64,000 bases of DNA from Pyrenophora tritici-repentis (GCF_003171515.1 NC_089398.1:1922001-1986000), one strand, 5' to 3'. Shown: positions 11,052-23,535, numbered from the stretch's first letter. The notes: generated by a model not told the origin, from the sequence alone. A program made the numbers and translations.

Positions 11052-13762
11052 TGTGATTTTTGCCTTGAATGAGCTGTGGAGGAAGCAGTTCCTCTCGGTT
11101 TGCCGGCCATGTTGCGCAATTTATACATCCTCTTAGCCCATCTCGATGCTGCTGTGCCCACAAGTTGCACCAAGTCCGGGTCCAGGGACCGGGAAAGTCG
11201 CTCCTACTGACGTCTGCGTAAGCATGCCCTGCAGCTTACATTGGAAGTTCGCAGGCTGAGTTCATTGCGACCTGCTACATGTAGACAAGTGGTACAAGGC
11301 CAACGCAGTGTTCGCCAATGGCGGCGTTGCGCAGAGCGGAGAAGCACACGAGCCATGCCAAGACGTGATAAGAGGCCTTGGTATGCTTGAAGCCGAGGGC
11401 CGCTTAACTGTTGTTGTGTATGCAAGGGAAGAATCTGGTCGAGAAGACGGCTGGCGACATGGTACCTAGACAATACTTGTGGAGAGTCTGGAACTCGAGA
11501 TGAATCGGGCGAGCAGTGTGACAGCGAGCGTGATAGCAACGGGCCCATCTCCTTGCAAAACCAAGTTGGAAAAGAGGCTCGGCTGTAGAAACTGAGCAAC
11601 GGCTGGATAGTGTGGGGATCTGTGCTTAATTGCGGCGTCAAGGCCGACTACAGGCTTGGCAACATCGCTTCGGCTGTTAACCACTGCAACACCTTTGGCT
11701 TACGCAATCGTAACGGCCGCAGTGCCATAGGAGGAAGCCTTGGATACGCGGGGTTATATGTGGCTGTCTTTTGTCAGTTGCACCTTCCCCTAGCAACACC
11801 GCTGGTGCTTTGTTTTACTCACCCGCGCACCCACCCGTCTCCACCGTAGTCGTGGTCGTGGCCCCACGTTTTAGATACGACCAGCAACGATACCGGAATG
11901 TGTCATGTTTCCCGCATCTTCGGGGAGCTCCTAGCTGTCTTGATTCCTTCGTCGATGATCTGATGTCCCAGCCAATCTTCCGTCTCTTCATGAATCTCTG
12001 GGAGTCCTACTGGATTGATTGCTTCAAGGTACGACCGATATCTCTTGGATGAGAGTCTCCTGACAGCCTTTTGAGAATATCCAGGCTTGCTCTTTTTCTT
12101 AACCATGCATATCTGTTTCTGAAAAGACAACACTATACCATTTCCCCAGGTCTGTGCCTAGCCAGACTACTTTCGCAGTTTCCAGTTTAATTCGCTCCAG
12201 AGCCCCATACCGTTTCCACCTGCACAAAGTCAATATCAAGCCATCAATTCTAAAAACAGTCAAAACAGAAAAGCTACCTATAAAATCAACATACCCAGCG
12301 ACAAAATTCAGTCAACCCAATCTATCCACTCGTCTCGAGCTGTCGCGTGACAAAAGTTGGCTTTGGGGTATTGTAACCTAAGCAATGTAATGGCCAAACC
12401 ACACCACCAATACCTCCCCAAGAACCCCCAGAACGGCGTCTTTCAAGTAACACAAGACATCACACACGACCACAAGCTTCATCAACCCAAGACCAGACGT
12501 TGCTGAATTGGGTTACCAAGGTACTCAACTTACTCTTGCGCTAATCCGCTTTCGTACATGATATACGGAGTTCGGTGGAAATTTGTAAAGTCCGTATGAT
12601 ATTCCAGATTGTTTGAGCGAAAGACGTGATTTTTTATTTGTGATATTTGTGTGTAATCTGCGTTACAAGCCAACCCTAAGATACATTTGTCTCCTATAAC
12701 TATTTTATGCAGCCATATAAGTAAAAAGATCTCACACATCCTCTACGCCTACAGTGATTGTTTCAAGACTACAAAATATCCAAAACAACTAATCAGCGAA
12801 TGCCTTATTAGACCTACCTCTACCGTAAGCTAATCTACCCTATCCCAATATTCTTTTGCTAACCATACAGACATTACTAATAACTATTGGAACAAGGTCC
12901 CTCTAGTAGTATGACTACTATGGATAACCGAGTGGGAGGAGGGACAAGGCGGGGTGGCTGCAACGTATTGTCTTGACTATCATCTTGAGTGTCGCAGTCT
13001 CACTCTGTTGTTGTGGGTGCTATTGCCCACCGGGCAGTGCCTGCCACACCAGCATATCATGTGACTCCCAAGCACCTTCTACCCTGGACTGAACTCAGAT
13101 ATTCTCAACAATAACTAGTATTAGGTGACAAGCTCTTATATATTGTACTTGCTAACGCAGTTTACTATCCTAATACTAGCCTCTACCACCCCCTTTATGT
13201 TCCCTGTGGAAGAAAGTTGCCATGACGAAGTTCTTCACGGAGAAATTCTTGGATTCGTTCGCGTTGCGTAGACTAGCTGAATCGTGTATTATATATGTGT
13301 TATCCATATCCTCGCAGAACCTACAAAACAAAAGTTAATAAATACTTCCCCCGTTATGTTTTATCGAGAGTTTGATGAGATACTGCCTATAATCGGGGTC
13401 CTGGGTCACCCACCTACCGTGAATGAAATCTACTTCACAAACTGGGTAACAATCTGATTTCGAAATGGTGGCCGATACACTGAGTACATTGATGCTGCTA
13501 TTTTTACTAGAACAATCCTTCAAGGTAGCGTAAACAGGGAGTAGAAAACGCGCTTCTGGAACGAAACAAAGAACGAGCAGTCATAACGTGATAGATATCG
13601 ATTCATTCAACCAACCCAACAGAGCAGATAACAAGCATCCTCTGCATCCTTCCCCCAGCATAAATATCCCCCATTGAAGAAGTCAAAACACCTCAACGCC
13701 AAAACACCCAGCCTCTCTCTCTCTCTCTCTCTCTCATCCGATCAAACCACCTCTCAAATATC
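11052..13762. other. 2.7-kb gene-free region, partly AT-rich
   Basis: No ORF here has recognisable content. The first part (to about 11850) includes the aminopeptidase promoter. From about 12500 to 13330 the DNA becomes TA-rich, with many CTAAT/TAGTA words and scattered stops in all frames, compatible with a decayed, possibly RIP-mutated repeat, but no repeat ends or transposon motifs can be identified from one copy. A CT microsatellite lies at 13713-13735, at the 3' side of the DID2 gene. Confidence 0.35.
13713..13735. repeat. (CT)n microsatellite
   Basis: About 11 uninterrupted CT dinucleotides just beyond the stop codon of the DID2/CHMP1 gene, probably in its 3' UTR. Confidence 0.95.
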
Positions 13763-14521
13763 TCAATTCCTCAGCGCCCGCAACCTCTCCGTAAACGCCT
13801 CCTCCTCTTGCTCCGTCGGCCCAACCTTTGTCTTCGCCGGTGTAGCAGCCTGAAGATCCTGCTGCAAATCTACGCCCGCCTTATCCGCCGCCTGCGCCAT
13901 CAAGCGATCCACGTCTTCCTGGGGGGTACCAACAGCCGTGGCAGAGGAGGTAATGTCCTGGTATAATTCCGTTGCCGAGTCTACGTTTTCGAATTGTTTC
14001 TCGAAATCTACCATTACGGATGCAATCTACAAGATGTGTGTTAATACAAGTGGAGGTTTTTGTAGAGAACTGGGTGGAGGAGGCCTTACCCGCTCAGGAC
14101 TCATAGACTTCATAGCCACGTCCAAACTGCGATTCACTTTCATCATGTTGCCCGTGATCTGGCGCATCGTGACGGCGGTTTGTACGCGGCCGGCAATGGC
14201 GTCGACGCGTGAGGCGAGTTGGAGGAGGTTTAGCTTTTCGTTTTGCTTCCGGATGGCGTTTCCGGCGTAGATGCGGGCGATGTCGTTGTGGCCTTGCTTC
14301 ATAGCCTGTGTCGTACGAGTGTTAGTATCGCGCTACGGGTGAGTGGAATATGCGCACCTTTTCTAGCTTCGTCTTCTCGGCTTGTTCTTCCTTGCCGGCC
14401 TTGAGCGCCTGCCTGTTCAGCGACTTGGCGGTGAACTACTGCGTGTGAGTGTGGTGATGGATAAGCGGCGGCGTGGTGGACTGACCTTGAGGTTGAAGAG
14501 GGCATTTTCTAGACCCGACAT
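13763..14521 (-). CDS. DID2: ESCRT-III related protein DID2 / CHMP1
   Basis: Four exons, 14521..14486, 14435..14358, 14305..14090 and 14026..13763, give 197 residues, close to yeast Did2. The Snf7-fold signature is clear: MSGLENALFNLKFTAKSLNRQ, a basic helix 1, then NDIARIYAGNAIRKQNEKLNLL and LASRVDAIAGRVQTAVTMRQ. The C-terminus EEEAFTERLRALRN is the MIT-interacting motif (L..RL.AL) that binds Vps4, with a variant final residue. CHMP1 proteins recruit Vps4 and regulate ESCRT-III disassembly in multivesicular-body sorting. All introns are phase 0. The first coding exon is only 36 nt, but its peptide matches the family N-terminus. Confidence 0.95.
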
Positions 14522-14962
14522 GATGTGTAGTTGAGGATTATTATTGGAGCGTCGAGGTGTGGGATGGTGTAGTAGTTGTTCGGGAGATAGGCAGATGGCG
14601 GTGCACGTGTGGGATGCGGCTACTTTCCAGGGTCCGCGGGGTTCTTGGGTGGCCCACGCGCCCCGACGTCATTGGGTAGTGAAACACGGCGCAATTCACA
14701 GTTCACGCTTTAGGTCAAAGGAAGCATTGATCAGGTCAAGAATTAAGTGCGCGTGAAATCGCAAATGGTGCTCGTCTCGCGCTATAACATGGTGCGCCCC
14801 CATGGTTCCCTTGATTAACGCCTAGCCCTATGCTTGAAACATGGCACACGCCGTCCCGAACCCATGTCTAACCCAAACGCCTGACCTCATTCCGCGATGC
14901 CGGATGCCCGCTGAACGCCGCGCAACTGAACCCGTTATTCGTACATGTCGTTTATGAGATTC
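14522..14962. promoter_or_regulatory. promoter of DID2 and 3' flank of the NC2-beta gene
   Basis: Both flanking genes are on the minus strand, so this region carries the 5' flank of DID2 and the 3' end of NC2-beta. No gene was seen. Confidence 0.4.
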
Positions 14963-15498
14963 TCACGCTGGTGGCGCGTTGAACTTGTTGGTGGCCGTCT
15001 TGAAAAGCTCTTCCTGAGCTGCGATGAGTTGCTCCTCGGTCATGCCGCTCTGCTCGATCTTTGTCTGCTTCTTCTCGCGGTTCTAGGTTAGGTTAGCTAG
15101 TAGTCGCGTATAATTATATGATGGCGGACGTGCCTGCTGTTGCTTCTTGTAGTCCTGGGCGACCTCAAGGATAGCGGGGACGTAGTCGCCAAAGTCGAGC
15201 TCCTCGAGCGCAGCCTTGACGTGCTCGCATGCAATCGTCTTCTTCGCGTCCTTTTCCGCAATCTCGTTTGCTTCGGATGAGATGAGGGTAATAAACTCGA
15301 CGCAGCATTCGATTAGGAGGTCGCGCGAGTCTTTTGCAAATGTCATGCCAGGCTCGCTGGCCAGGATGTCTTGGACAATCTTTTGTACGGTCGCTGGGGC
15401 GCGTTAGTGTTTGTGCGAGTTTCATGGGCGCAGCGGGGAGAAGGCGCACCCTTTGGTAGCGACAAGTCATCGTTAGCGCCAAACTCGCGGTCGGACAT
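14963..15498 (-). CDS. NCB2: negative cofactor 2 beta (Dr1/NCB2), histone-fold TBP repressor
   Basis: Three exons, 15498..15450, 15393..15134 and 15082..14963, give 142 residues. NC2-beta pairs with NC2-alpha through histone folds, binds TBP on DNA and blocks TFIIB/TFIIA entry. The histone fold is plain: DLSLPKATVQKIVQDIL, then CCVEFITLISSEANEIAEKD and TIACEHVKAALEELDFGDYV. The tail QSGMTEEQLIAAQEELF is typical of fungal orthologues. The second intron appears to start GCACGT rather than GT: CAG then GC, ending CTAG. Only that junction keeps QQQ-NREKKQTK in frame, so it is a probable GC-AG intron. Confidence 0.93.
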
Positions 15499-16695
15499 GG
15501 TGGTGGTGGAATGCGCAGTTGGTGTTGTCGTTGAGCGTGCCTTTGTGTATGGCGCGTAGCGACAAGTTAAGAAATACAATCATGCATCCACGCACGGCCC
15601 GGCTGTTTGGCCGAAGGCTTCGGTCAGCCTGGGCAGTTCACCCATGGTTGCCAACACTTGACTGTCTACGGTTGTGTAACCGCACTTCGGTAATGAGCCA
15701 AACACAAGCGCACGGCGGGGAAAGTAATGGCGAGAGGATCGACCGACAACGACAACGGGCCTTGATGCCTGCACGTCACAGGCAGCTGTGGTTGCCGTGA
15801 TCACGTGCGCACGTCACTATATGTGCTAACAGATAGCAGTTCCCGGCTACTATGGCACTATCTTAGCAGCTTCATGTCCCAGGGCTAGCATCAATGTCAT
15901 AGGGTAGTATCGGGCGGCGGCGGCGGCGGCGGCGGCACATGGGCTTTCTCCCTGGATGTGCATGGCCGTGTGGAGCGCTGCGCCTTTTCCTCAAACAACA
16001 GACCCGGAGCTTGATGCAGGACATGGCTTGAGCAGAAATCTGAGGATATTCGTGCTCCACCCGACACGGACGTCTTTGGTGCGCGATTGGCCTCGCAGCC
16101 AGGCACTCTATCAGCTCCCGGCCGGTTGAAGCAGCAGCAACTGTGGAGGCCGACGTCAGCGCGCGCTGCACCTGGTAGACGCTGACTTGCACCATGTCGC
16201 TCGCCGAGCCAGATGACAAGACAGTGGCGGTGAAAGGGAAGCGGACTGCTGAACCAAGGGCGTGCAGGTCGTCTACTGGTAACCATGGATGGGATGCTCC
16301 CTGTCTGCCACCAGCAGTAGTAAAGGGTGCGCCGATTGCCTACAAGTAACCGCGTGAGCTACACGGCGCCTGCCTATCTTGTCCCAACCGTGACGCTGCT
16401 ATCAATTATCAACAAAGTCTCAATCCAGCAGTGCAGCCCGCGTCTTAATCCCAATCTTACCTCGCTGCTGTACCCTGATAGCCTCGTCCACGACACTGCC
16501 CACTGCCCTGCCCGCCGTCCGCACTCCCGCCCAATTACCGCCCTACACCGCCGCGTGGCTCAAGCCTGTGGAAGAAGTCGGATTACCCTGCCCTGGCCCC
16601 GTTAAAGTACCAACGCAGAGTTTTCGCATTCGTTGCAACGCGCTTGTTTGGGCCTAAGGCCGCTCGGAGCAGCAGCCCAGCTTCCGCTGATTATT
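15499..16695. promoter_or_regulatory. divergent intergenic region between NCB2 and the SCH9-type kinase
   Basis: About 1.2 kb between two divergent genes, expected to hold both promoters and a long kinase 5' leader. A (GGC)n run at 15913-15936 is the only repeat seen. C-rich, low-A sequence from about 16360 to 16690 probably represents the kinase leader. No independent gene was seen. Confidence 0.4.
15913..15936. repeat. (GGC)8 microsatellite
   Basis: Eight tandem GGC triplets in the divergent region between NCB2 and the SCH9-type gene. Not in a supported reading frame. Confidence 0.93.
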
Positions 16696-19626
16696 ATGAC
16701 TTCACGCCCACCTGCGCACCGGGCTCCAACCAGTTCGCTGTCACTATCGACGTCGCTTCCCGAAAGCGACTCCCTGTCCAGCAGCCCAAGTCGTCAGCCC
16801 AAAATTGCTTCCAAAACCCCCGCGGTCCATGCCCTTCAGCATCAACGTCCCGGATTAGTCTCGCGCAACTCGGACAGTTCGACCAAGACGCTGCAACCCC
16901 GCCATCATCTTCGGAACAAGTCGAGCAGTCTCGTTCCCACTCTCTCCACGCTCAACGTCGGCACTGCGCCCTCACCCCGCCAGTCCCCCATCATGGCCTC
17001 GCACACAACTGGCACCTCTTCTGGCGCTGCCGACCTGCTGCGGCAAGCAATGACACGGTAAGTGGAACAGGTCGGCTATAAGAGTCTCCCATCCTGCACC
17101 ACCCGCTAGCCGCCCTTTTTGACGTGATGTGGTCGTATGCACCTGGGCGATGTGCCAACCATGCCCATGTGTCAACCAGCGTTGCACACTATTTCTTCTG
17201 CTTCCCCCCAGCCCTCACCTTACCTCACCACCACCGACTGCTGACGGCAGCACTCTCTCACCGCCAGTTCCTGCTTTGCCGCTGCCAAAGCTGCCACGAT
17301 GCCCTCCTCTACCCTACTGACGCCGCACAGAGCCACAAATGACAGCAACGATGACGGACACGACCAGATCGGCTCCACCAGTTCCACGCCACCGGGTGCC
17401 ACGACACCCAAGCCCGACCCGACGGACAAGCGACTGCCGGGTATTCTGCACAGTTACTTTGGCCAGGTTCGTGATTCTCTTATGCCCTCGAGGAAGTCTT
17501 CACTTATGGCCGACCCCTCCCCCGCACCCGTCACTTCCTCTGCACAGAGCAACCCTGAGCCTGCATCGTCCGAAGTCCGAGAAAAAGAGCCAGAGTCACA
17601 GTCCCACCCCAAGATGCTGCCCAGCCCCACTCCCAGTGCCTCTTCCCGAACTCCCTCAGCCTCGCAGTTGACTGGTGACACGGAGAAGCTGACTCAAGGC
17701 GATTTCGCCGCCCTGCAACAGGCAACTCCGCCTCAGACTCCTCGCACACGTTCGCAAGAAACCAAGCCCTTGCCCTCGAATCTATCGCGGACTTCGAACG
17801 CCTCAGACCAGTCCAAGGAGAGCAAGACGGCCCCAGTTGTAGCCCCCAAAGGCAAACTCCAAGTCACAATATCCGAAGGAAGGGGGCTCCGTCCCAGCAC
17901 AGATCCATATGTTGTCTGCCAGTTCCAATGGGCCGAATACATTTCGGATGGTCCTAGGCACGACGAGTCAAAGAAGGGCCGTCCTGGCATGCAGATGAAG
18001 CGCGCGGAGAGCCAAATGGGAACGCCCATGGCTATTCCAATGAAGAGTCGGCAGAGTAGCAACAGCGGCCACAGCTCGGATCCCAGGGAAAACGGTTCTC
18101 TCGAGGAAGTCACTTGCCCCAAGTGGGAGCATGAGGCCATCTTGTAAGTTGCTTGCTTTTTCCTTGGTCGCCACACCAGACTAACCGGCTCTAGTGATGT
18201 TGTCGGTGACCATGCTGAAGTCGACGTATCCGTGTACGACCGCTCAAACGGTGAGGCCTTCCTCGGCCACGTCCGCTTCTGCCCCAACCTCGTCGAATAT
18301 AGCGAGCCGTATGATGGCTGGTTCCCTCTGGAGCCGCGAGAGGGTGAGGGAGGTATCGTCACTGGTGAGATCCATCTCAAGCTCAGTTTCCAAAAAGTCG
18401 AGAAGAAGCATTACGGACCTGAAGACTTTGAGATTTTAAAGCTCATCGGAAAGGGTACATTTGGGCAAGTCTTCCAAGTACGCAAGCGCGATACTCGCCG
18501 AATCTACGCCATGAAAGTACTGTCCAAGAAGGTCATTGTACAGAAGAAGGAGGTGGCGCACACACTTGGAGAACGTAACATTCTCGTCCGGACTGCCATG
18601 GCTGACTCGGCATTCATTGTTGGCCTCAAGTTCTCCTTCCAGACGCCCTCGGACCTCTACTTTGTCACAGACTACATGTCGGGAGGTGAGCTCTTCTGGC
18701 ATCTTCAAAGAGAAGGTCGTTTCCAGGAAGCTCGTGCCAAGTTTTACATTGCTGAGCTCATTCTTGCGCTTCAACATCTCCACGAACACAACATTGTGTA
18801 CCGAGATTTAAAGCCCGAGAACATTCTTCTGGATGCCAACGGCCACATCGCCCTGTGCGATTTCGGGTTGTCCAAGGCCAACCTTACCGAGAACGCTACC
18901 ACAAACACCTTCTGTGGTACAACCGAGTACCTTGCACCAGAGGTGCTTCTGGACGAGCACGGCTACACCAAGATGGTTGATTTCTGGTCTCTCGGTGTGC
19001 TAGTTTTTGAGATGTGCTGCGGTTGGAGTCCATTCTATGCCGAGGACACCCAGCAAATGTACAAGAACATTGCGTTTGGCAAGGTCAGGTTTCCTCGGGA
19101 CGCCCTCAGCACGGAAGGTAGGAATTTCGTCAAGGGACTTCTCAACAGGAACCCCAAGCACAGGCTTGGTGCAACACGCGATGCCGAGGAGCTCAAGGCC
19201 CACCCCTTCTTTGCGGATATCGACTGGGATGCTCTTGGCAAGAAGAACGTTGTACCGCCGTTCAAGCCCAAACTCAAGGGAGAGCTTGATGTGTCCAACT
19301 TTGATCCGGAGTTCACCAACGCTCTGAACGGAGCTGGTTCCTTGAACGCGCGGGCTGCCGCTCTAGCATCAGGTGTCAACCCCGCGTCCACGCCCCTATC
19401 GCCGACCATGCAAGCAAACTTTGCCGGCTTCACCTTTACCGACCAGAGCACCATGGAGCAACAATTTGGCAACGACAGACGAAGAAGCGATGCTCTAGAG
19501 CGCATGGACGAAGACGACACGGACGATGTCAACTGGGACCGACCTGCAGGACGCGGAGATAGAATGTCCGGCGTTGTCCCCAGTAACGAACACGATGTGT
19601 TCAACCACGGCCAATTCGATGTATGA
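16696..19626 (+). CDS. SCH9: AGC-family serine/threonine kinase SCH9 with C2 domain
   Basis: Three exons, 16696..17057, 17331..18143 and 18195..19626, give 868 residues. The first 290 are Ser/Pro-rich and disordered. A C2 domain follows (about 295-445, LQVTISEGRGLRPSTDPYV), interrupted by a low-complexity insert, then an AGC kinase from about 470: GKGTFGQV, catalytic YRDLKPEN, CDFGLSK, and the PDK1-site loop TNTFCGTTEYLAPE (Thr near 630). The hydrophobic motif FAGFTF near 801-806 carries the expected TOR-dependent Thr. SCH9 acts downstream of TORC1 in nutrient signalling, growth and ageing. The 273-nt first intron is supported by exact phase (TR-ATNDSND); an internal Met at 17299 is a possible alternative start for an unspliced form. 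Confidence 0.95.
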
Positions 19627-20467
19627 TGAAGCATTCATCATAGGCGCAACCCGCCCTTCTACCTCCGGGGTCCCACAAGAGCTCTCCAAGTGACGACCCT
19701 GATAAAAGTTTCTGCTTTGTCCATCTTTATCAGTACATGGCGGTAGCATTCACGAGTCTTTTCTTGGATACCCAGAGCTTACCCCTCGCCCACAACTTGG
19801 ACTGCGTTCAAGCTCCTTACTAATGCACCTTATCGACGGCTGCTTTCAGCAATGTCACGAATGGCCCGAGACTACAGCCGTAGTTTTTGGTTTGTCGGAT
19901 GACCTTAGTCATCCATTACGATTCCAAGATTCCACAGATTGAGTTTTTAGGTACTGAGAAGCCCTACACTACAGTACACGCACAACATTTGCTTTGCCGG
20001 GGTATGGGTATGCATTGCGCTGGTGCATTGCGTGTTTTATCTTTTTTTTTAATCGTGGGCGTTTATTATTGGTAACTTTTGTCCATTATCATCATTATCA
20101 TGTTTGCTTGAGTGCGTGTACGTTGTAACGTTTTGCACGCCAGGCATTCAAACTCCCATCATACGCATCGTCATGGAAGCGAGATATGAAGCAGGATGGT
20201 ATGGGTTGCGGTCCGGGTCTTTTGTACATAACGTGCCGCCTGGAATACAAGACATGACAAGTATATGAATTCTTCAAGTTACGTGTGGTTGAAAGTGATT
20301 GATCTTGCTTTTACTTTTGTTTAATGGACTTGAGCTGAATCAATTGCGTCAATGTTCATATTCATCTTTCATAAATGTCTAACCTATTCTTACATGTTTT
20401 CTCCACTGCACTCGTTTTTGAAAAAATGTTTAACCACCAATATCCTCTCATCCTCATTCTCTTTTCG
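19627..20467. other. convergent 3' intergenic region
   Basis: Separates the 3' ends of the SCH9-type kinase (+) and the glutaminyl cyclase (-). T-rich stretches near 20040 and 20320 suit 3' UTRs. No gene was seen. Confidence 0.4.
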
Positions 20468-21722
20468 TCACTCAGGCTCATCCCACACCTCCATCATATC
20501 CAACCACTCCAACGCAAACGCCCCCAAAATCCTCGCCCAATCCCTCACCGTCCGCCCATCCAAATGTCCCCCATCATCCCTAACCGTATGCCACACCTCC
20601 GGGAACGGATTCGGAATCACATGCAGCACCTCCACGCCCCTCTGCAGAAAAGGTAAATGATCGTCTTCCACCCCGTTTGTACCCATTGTCATATTCACAT
20701 CTGGTAAGAACGGGGTTGGGGGGTTGGATTCTAGGAGGTTTAGGGAACGCAGGCGGGTTTCGAGACGGGACAGGTGGAGGTAGGCCCAGTGTGTTGTGGG
20801 GTAGTAGGATGGGACGGTAGGGTTGGCGGAGCCGAGCAGGTCGAGGAGGAGGAAGAGGGATATTTGGGATAAGGGGGTTTGGTTTTTGTAGAATTTGGAG
20901 GTTTGGGGTAGGGGGTTTGGGTGGGATTGCCAGTGTGTTGCTAGGGCTCTGTTGGTTTATATGGTGTTAGCCATGTCTTCCTTCATCATGTCATCGCCTC
21001 GTCTCTCCAGCAAAAAAAAACCCCCCCCTCGCCTCCAAACCACCGAACAACGATGAGAAAAAAAGAAAGAGAGAATTGACGTACCTAGACCCATACAAAC
21101 TATCCTCCCCACTCCACTCGCCCCACGCCTCCTCCCCATCCAAAAACAACATCTGAACACCCATATCCATATCCACCTCCCCGCCCTCGCCCAGTGCACT
21201 CATCTCCTCGTACATGCGCGCTAAATGCGGTTCCAGCACTCTTGCTATATGCAGCAACATCGCACACGGCGCCGCGCTATCCGTAGCGCCCACAAAAGTC
21301 CCCTCGTCCGCAGCAAAAAACTTGCTATCATAATGTGCCGCGAGCGTCAGATAATTCGCCTGGCCCTCGCTAACCCACGGTGGCTCCCTTCTCGCGATTA
21401 GGTTCGCAAAGGGGACTTGCGCGCCGGCTGAGAGGGGCGTTGTGCTCGTGCTGTTTTGCCAGGTTAGGGTCCAGGTGGGGAGGTGGGTGCGGAAGAAGGT
21501 GGAGAGGTGGTTTTGGGCGGTGGTTTGGCCGGGCGTGCCGGGGACGCGGGGGATGAGGAGAGGGGAGAGGAGTGTGCTGTTGTGGGCGTCGAGGGTGTGG
21601 GCTGGGGAGGGGATGGCGCGGAGGAAGGAGGGGGAGAGGGGTTTGTAGGGCGTTGTTGGGGGGGTGAGGAGGAGGATGGATGTGATGGTTGTGAGGAGGG
21701 TGGTGGGGAGGGGGAGGAACAT
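20468..21722 (-). CDS. glutaminyl-peptide cyclotransferase (glutaminyl cyclase, M28-fold)
   Basis: Two exons, 21722..21085 and 20948..20468, give 372 residues. A hydrophobic N-terminus (LPTTLLTTITSILLLTPP) suggests a signal peptide or membrane anchor of the secretory pathway. The zinc-site pattern of glutaminyl cyclases is present: AAHYDSKFF, then GATDSAAPCAMLLHIAR, LDGEEAWGEWSGEDSLYGSRALA, LLDLLGSANP, and the late histidine in VIPNPFPEVWHTVRDDG. These enzymes convert N-terminal Gln or Glu of secreted proteins to pyroglutamate. The tail WARILGAFALEWLDM matches the family C-terminus. The intron is phase 2 and joins SR-ALATHW. Proline- and serine-rich surface segments make it longer than animal enzymes. 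Confidence 0.9.
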
Positions 21723-22418
21723 TGTTGTTGTGGGCGGTGTGGATGGCGTTTGTTGAGGTGAGGTCGAGTTGAGCTGGTGAATATGGTAAATAGTCCTTTT
21801 TTCTCCTCTCTTGATGTTGTATTCGCCCTAGACAATGATACCTCCGTCGATATCCCCTCGCTACACCAACTCAAATCACTCTTCCCTTGCCTTGCCCTGC
21901 CTTGCCCCAGCAAAGCCCAAACCCAGAAAAAAAAATAGAAATCGCTTGGTAGAAATTGCCCAGACTACACTTTATCGCGAAAAGAGAGAACGTGAAGAAA
22001 CCAAAAGGTTCAGGACCCAAGGAAATTCCAACCCCAAGTCATCGTGAACCGACGACGACCCACCCACCGGCATGTCCTCAAACGTGTTTCAGGAAGCCGC
22101 CCGTTAAACGTTGTTAAGTACATTTGGCGCTTTTTTTGTTGCGTGGTATGCTTCATGTTTCGGTCGCTAGAGCGTGCTTGGTTTGGCTGCGACTGCCCCT
22201 GCATGTGTCACGTGGTTTGTCAGCTGCGGGTTCATCTTATCAGATGGATTGATATGATTGTAAAAACGCGGGCTGTAAAATGGAGTTTGCGGAGGATCTA
22301 GCCTATCTGGTCTGAACATCTAAGTACATAGTAACACGCGATGATGTATTCAACCCAACATAAAAAGCTCGAGTAGGGTTATGTCGAATATATAGCTACC
22401 TAGATACTATACCACTAT
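21723..22418. promoter_or_regulatory. promoter of the glutaminyl cyclase and 3' flank of the MaoC hydratase
   Basis: Both neighbours are on the minus strand. C/T-rich and A-rich patches, no supported gene. Confidence 0.4.
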
Positions 22419-23535
22419 CTACAACTTCGCCTTCCCATCCACACACCTAACCACCGCCCTCCCATTCGTAAGCACAACCTTCCCCCCCTCAACCCGAACC
22501 ACAAACCGCACCTCCTCAAACCCACCATCATCCTTATCCCCCGTCCTCCACATCTCCACAATCAGCTTATCACCCGGTTTAACCGGCGCCGCAAATCTTG
22601 CCTGGAACTCCTTTAGGTTCTCAGGCTTGCTCCCGCCAAAGGTCTTTAGCACCGCGTGCGCAGCCATGTTCCAGGAGAAGAGGCCGTGGATGATGGGGCC
22701 ACCGAAGCCCATTTTCTTGCCGGGCTCTGGGTCCGCATGGAGGGGGTTGTAGTCGCCATTTAGGCGGTACAGATGCGCTGTTTCCATGTTGGTTTGGTGG
22801 ATGTGTGTGTGGTCTGGTTTGCGGTCTGGAGGGGGGAAGTTTGGAACTTTAGGACCTGTTGTATCCATCCGTATTAGCATAAGTATAGTATAAACCACTC
22901 ACTCCATCGAAAGCGAAAGCAGAACAAGTCGCATACGTACCCTTCGGACCACCCCACCCCCCTTGCCCAACATAAAACCCACTCCCCACAGCCCTCGTAT
23001 AAACCTCCCCACTCTCAGCATCAACGAGACACTGCTCCGTCTCAACAACCGTTCCTGGCTTCCCCTTGTCGTACACTCCGAGCACCTTGCTGCGTATCTC
23101 AAACCTCCGCCCTTGGCTTGATACCGGCAGCGGCTTGAAGAATTGCAGCTTGCGCTCGCCGTCGAGGACGTGCTTGGTGTCGAATTTGGGCACGCCTTCA
23201 ATAGGTGTTGAGTTGCTGCGCGCGTAGAAGTCGATGACTTCTTGGTCCGTGTGCTTGAAGGGGAGGATGACGGGGTAGGTTGGGAAGGCGGCGAAGTCTG
23301 GGTGGAGTTCCTGGGAGGGAGGTGTTAGAGATGGACGGGGGATTTTTTTTTGTGAGGGTTGTGTCGCATTGGATGTTCTGGGTACCTGATTTTAGGGACT
23401 TACGTAGAGAAAGTGCAGCTCGTCGGGATACGTAGCTCCAATGGTGTTTGCGAAAAGTAAAAGATCGCGCTTCAGCCATTTCACCTCAAATGGAGGGTAC
23501 TCGAAACCGACACCGGGACCTAGATCTTTGCCCAT
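22419..23535 (-). CDS. peroxisomal MaoC-like enoyl-CoA hydratase 2
   Basis: Three exons, 23535..23404, 23310..22941 and 22855..22419, give 312 residues. It is a double hot-dog protein. The N-terminal half (RDLLLFANTIGATYPDELHFLY..FAAFPTYPVILPF) matches the first hydratase-2 repeat. The C-terminal half has the catalytic motif LNGDYNPLHADPEPGKKMGF, with Asp and His in the D-x4-H arrangement, then PIIHGLFSWNMAAHAV. The protein ends AKL, a peroxisomal PTS1 signal, so it most likely hydrates trans-2-enoyl-CoA in peroxisomal beta-oxidation or a related pathway. It resembles the hydratase module of Fox2 but stands alone here. Junctions keep FLY-ELHPDF and PKG-PKVPNF in frame. Confidence 0.9.

Noticed and set aside
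11204..11641. 145-codon open frame on the minus strand upstream of the aminopeptidase gene
   Set aside because: Composition is random-looking (Ser/Leu/Arg-rich without motifs), it has no splice or family support, and it lies in the aminopeptidase promoter.
13220..13260. Stretch containing GAAATTCTTGGATT, similar to a conserved 18S rRNA segment
   Set aside because: The match is limited to about 14 nt; flanking 18S sequence is absent, so it is not an rRNA gene or a convincing fragment.
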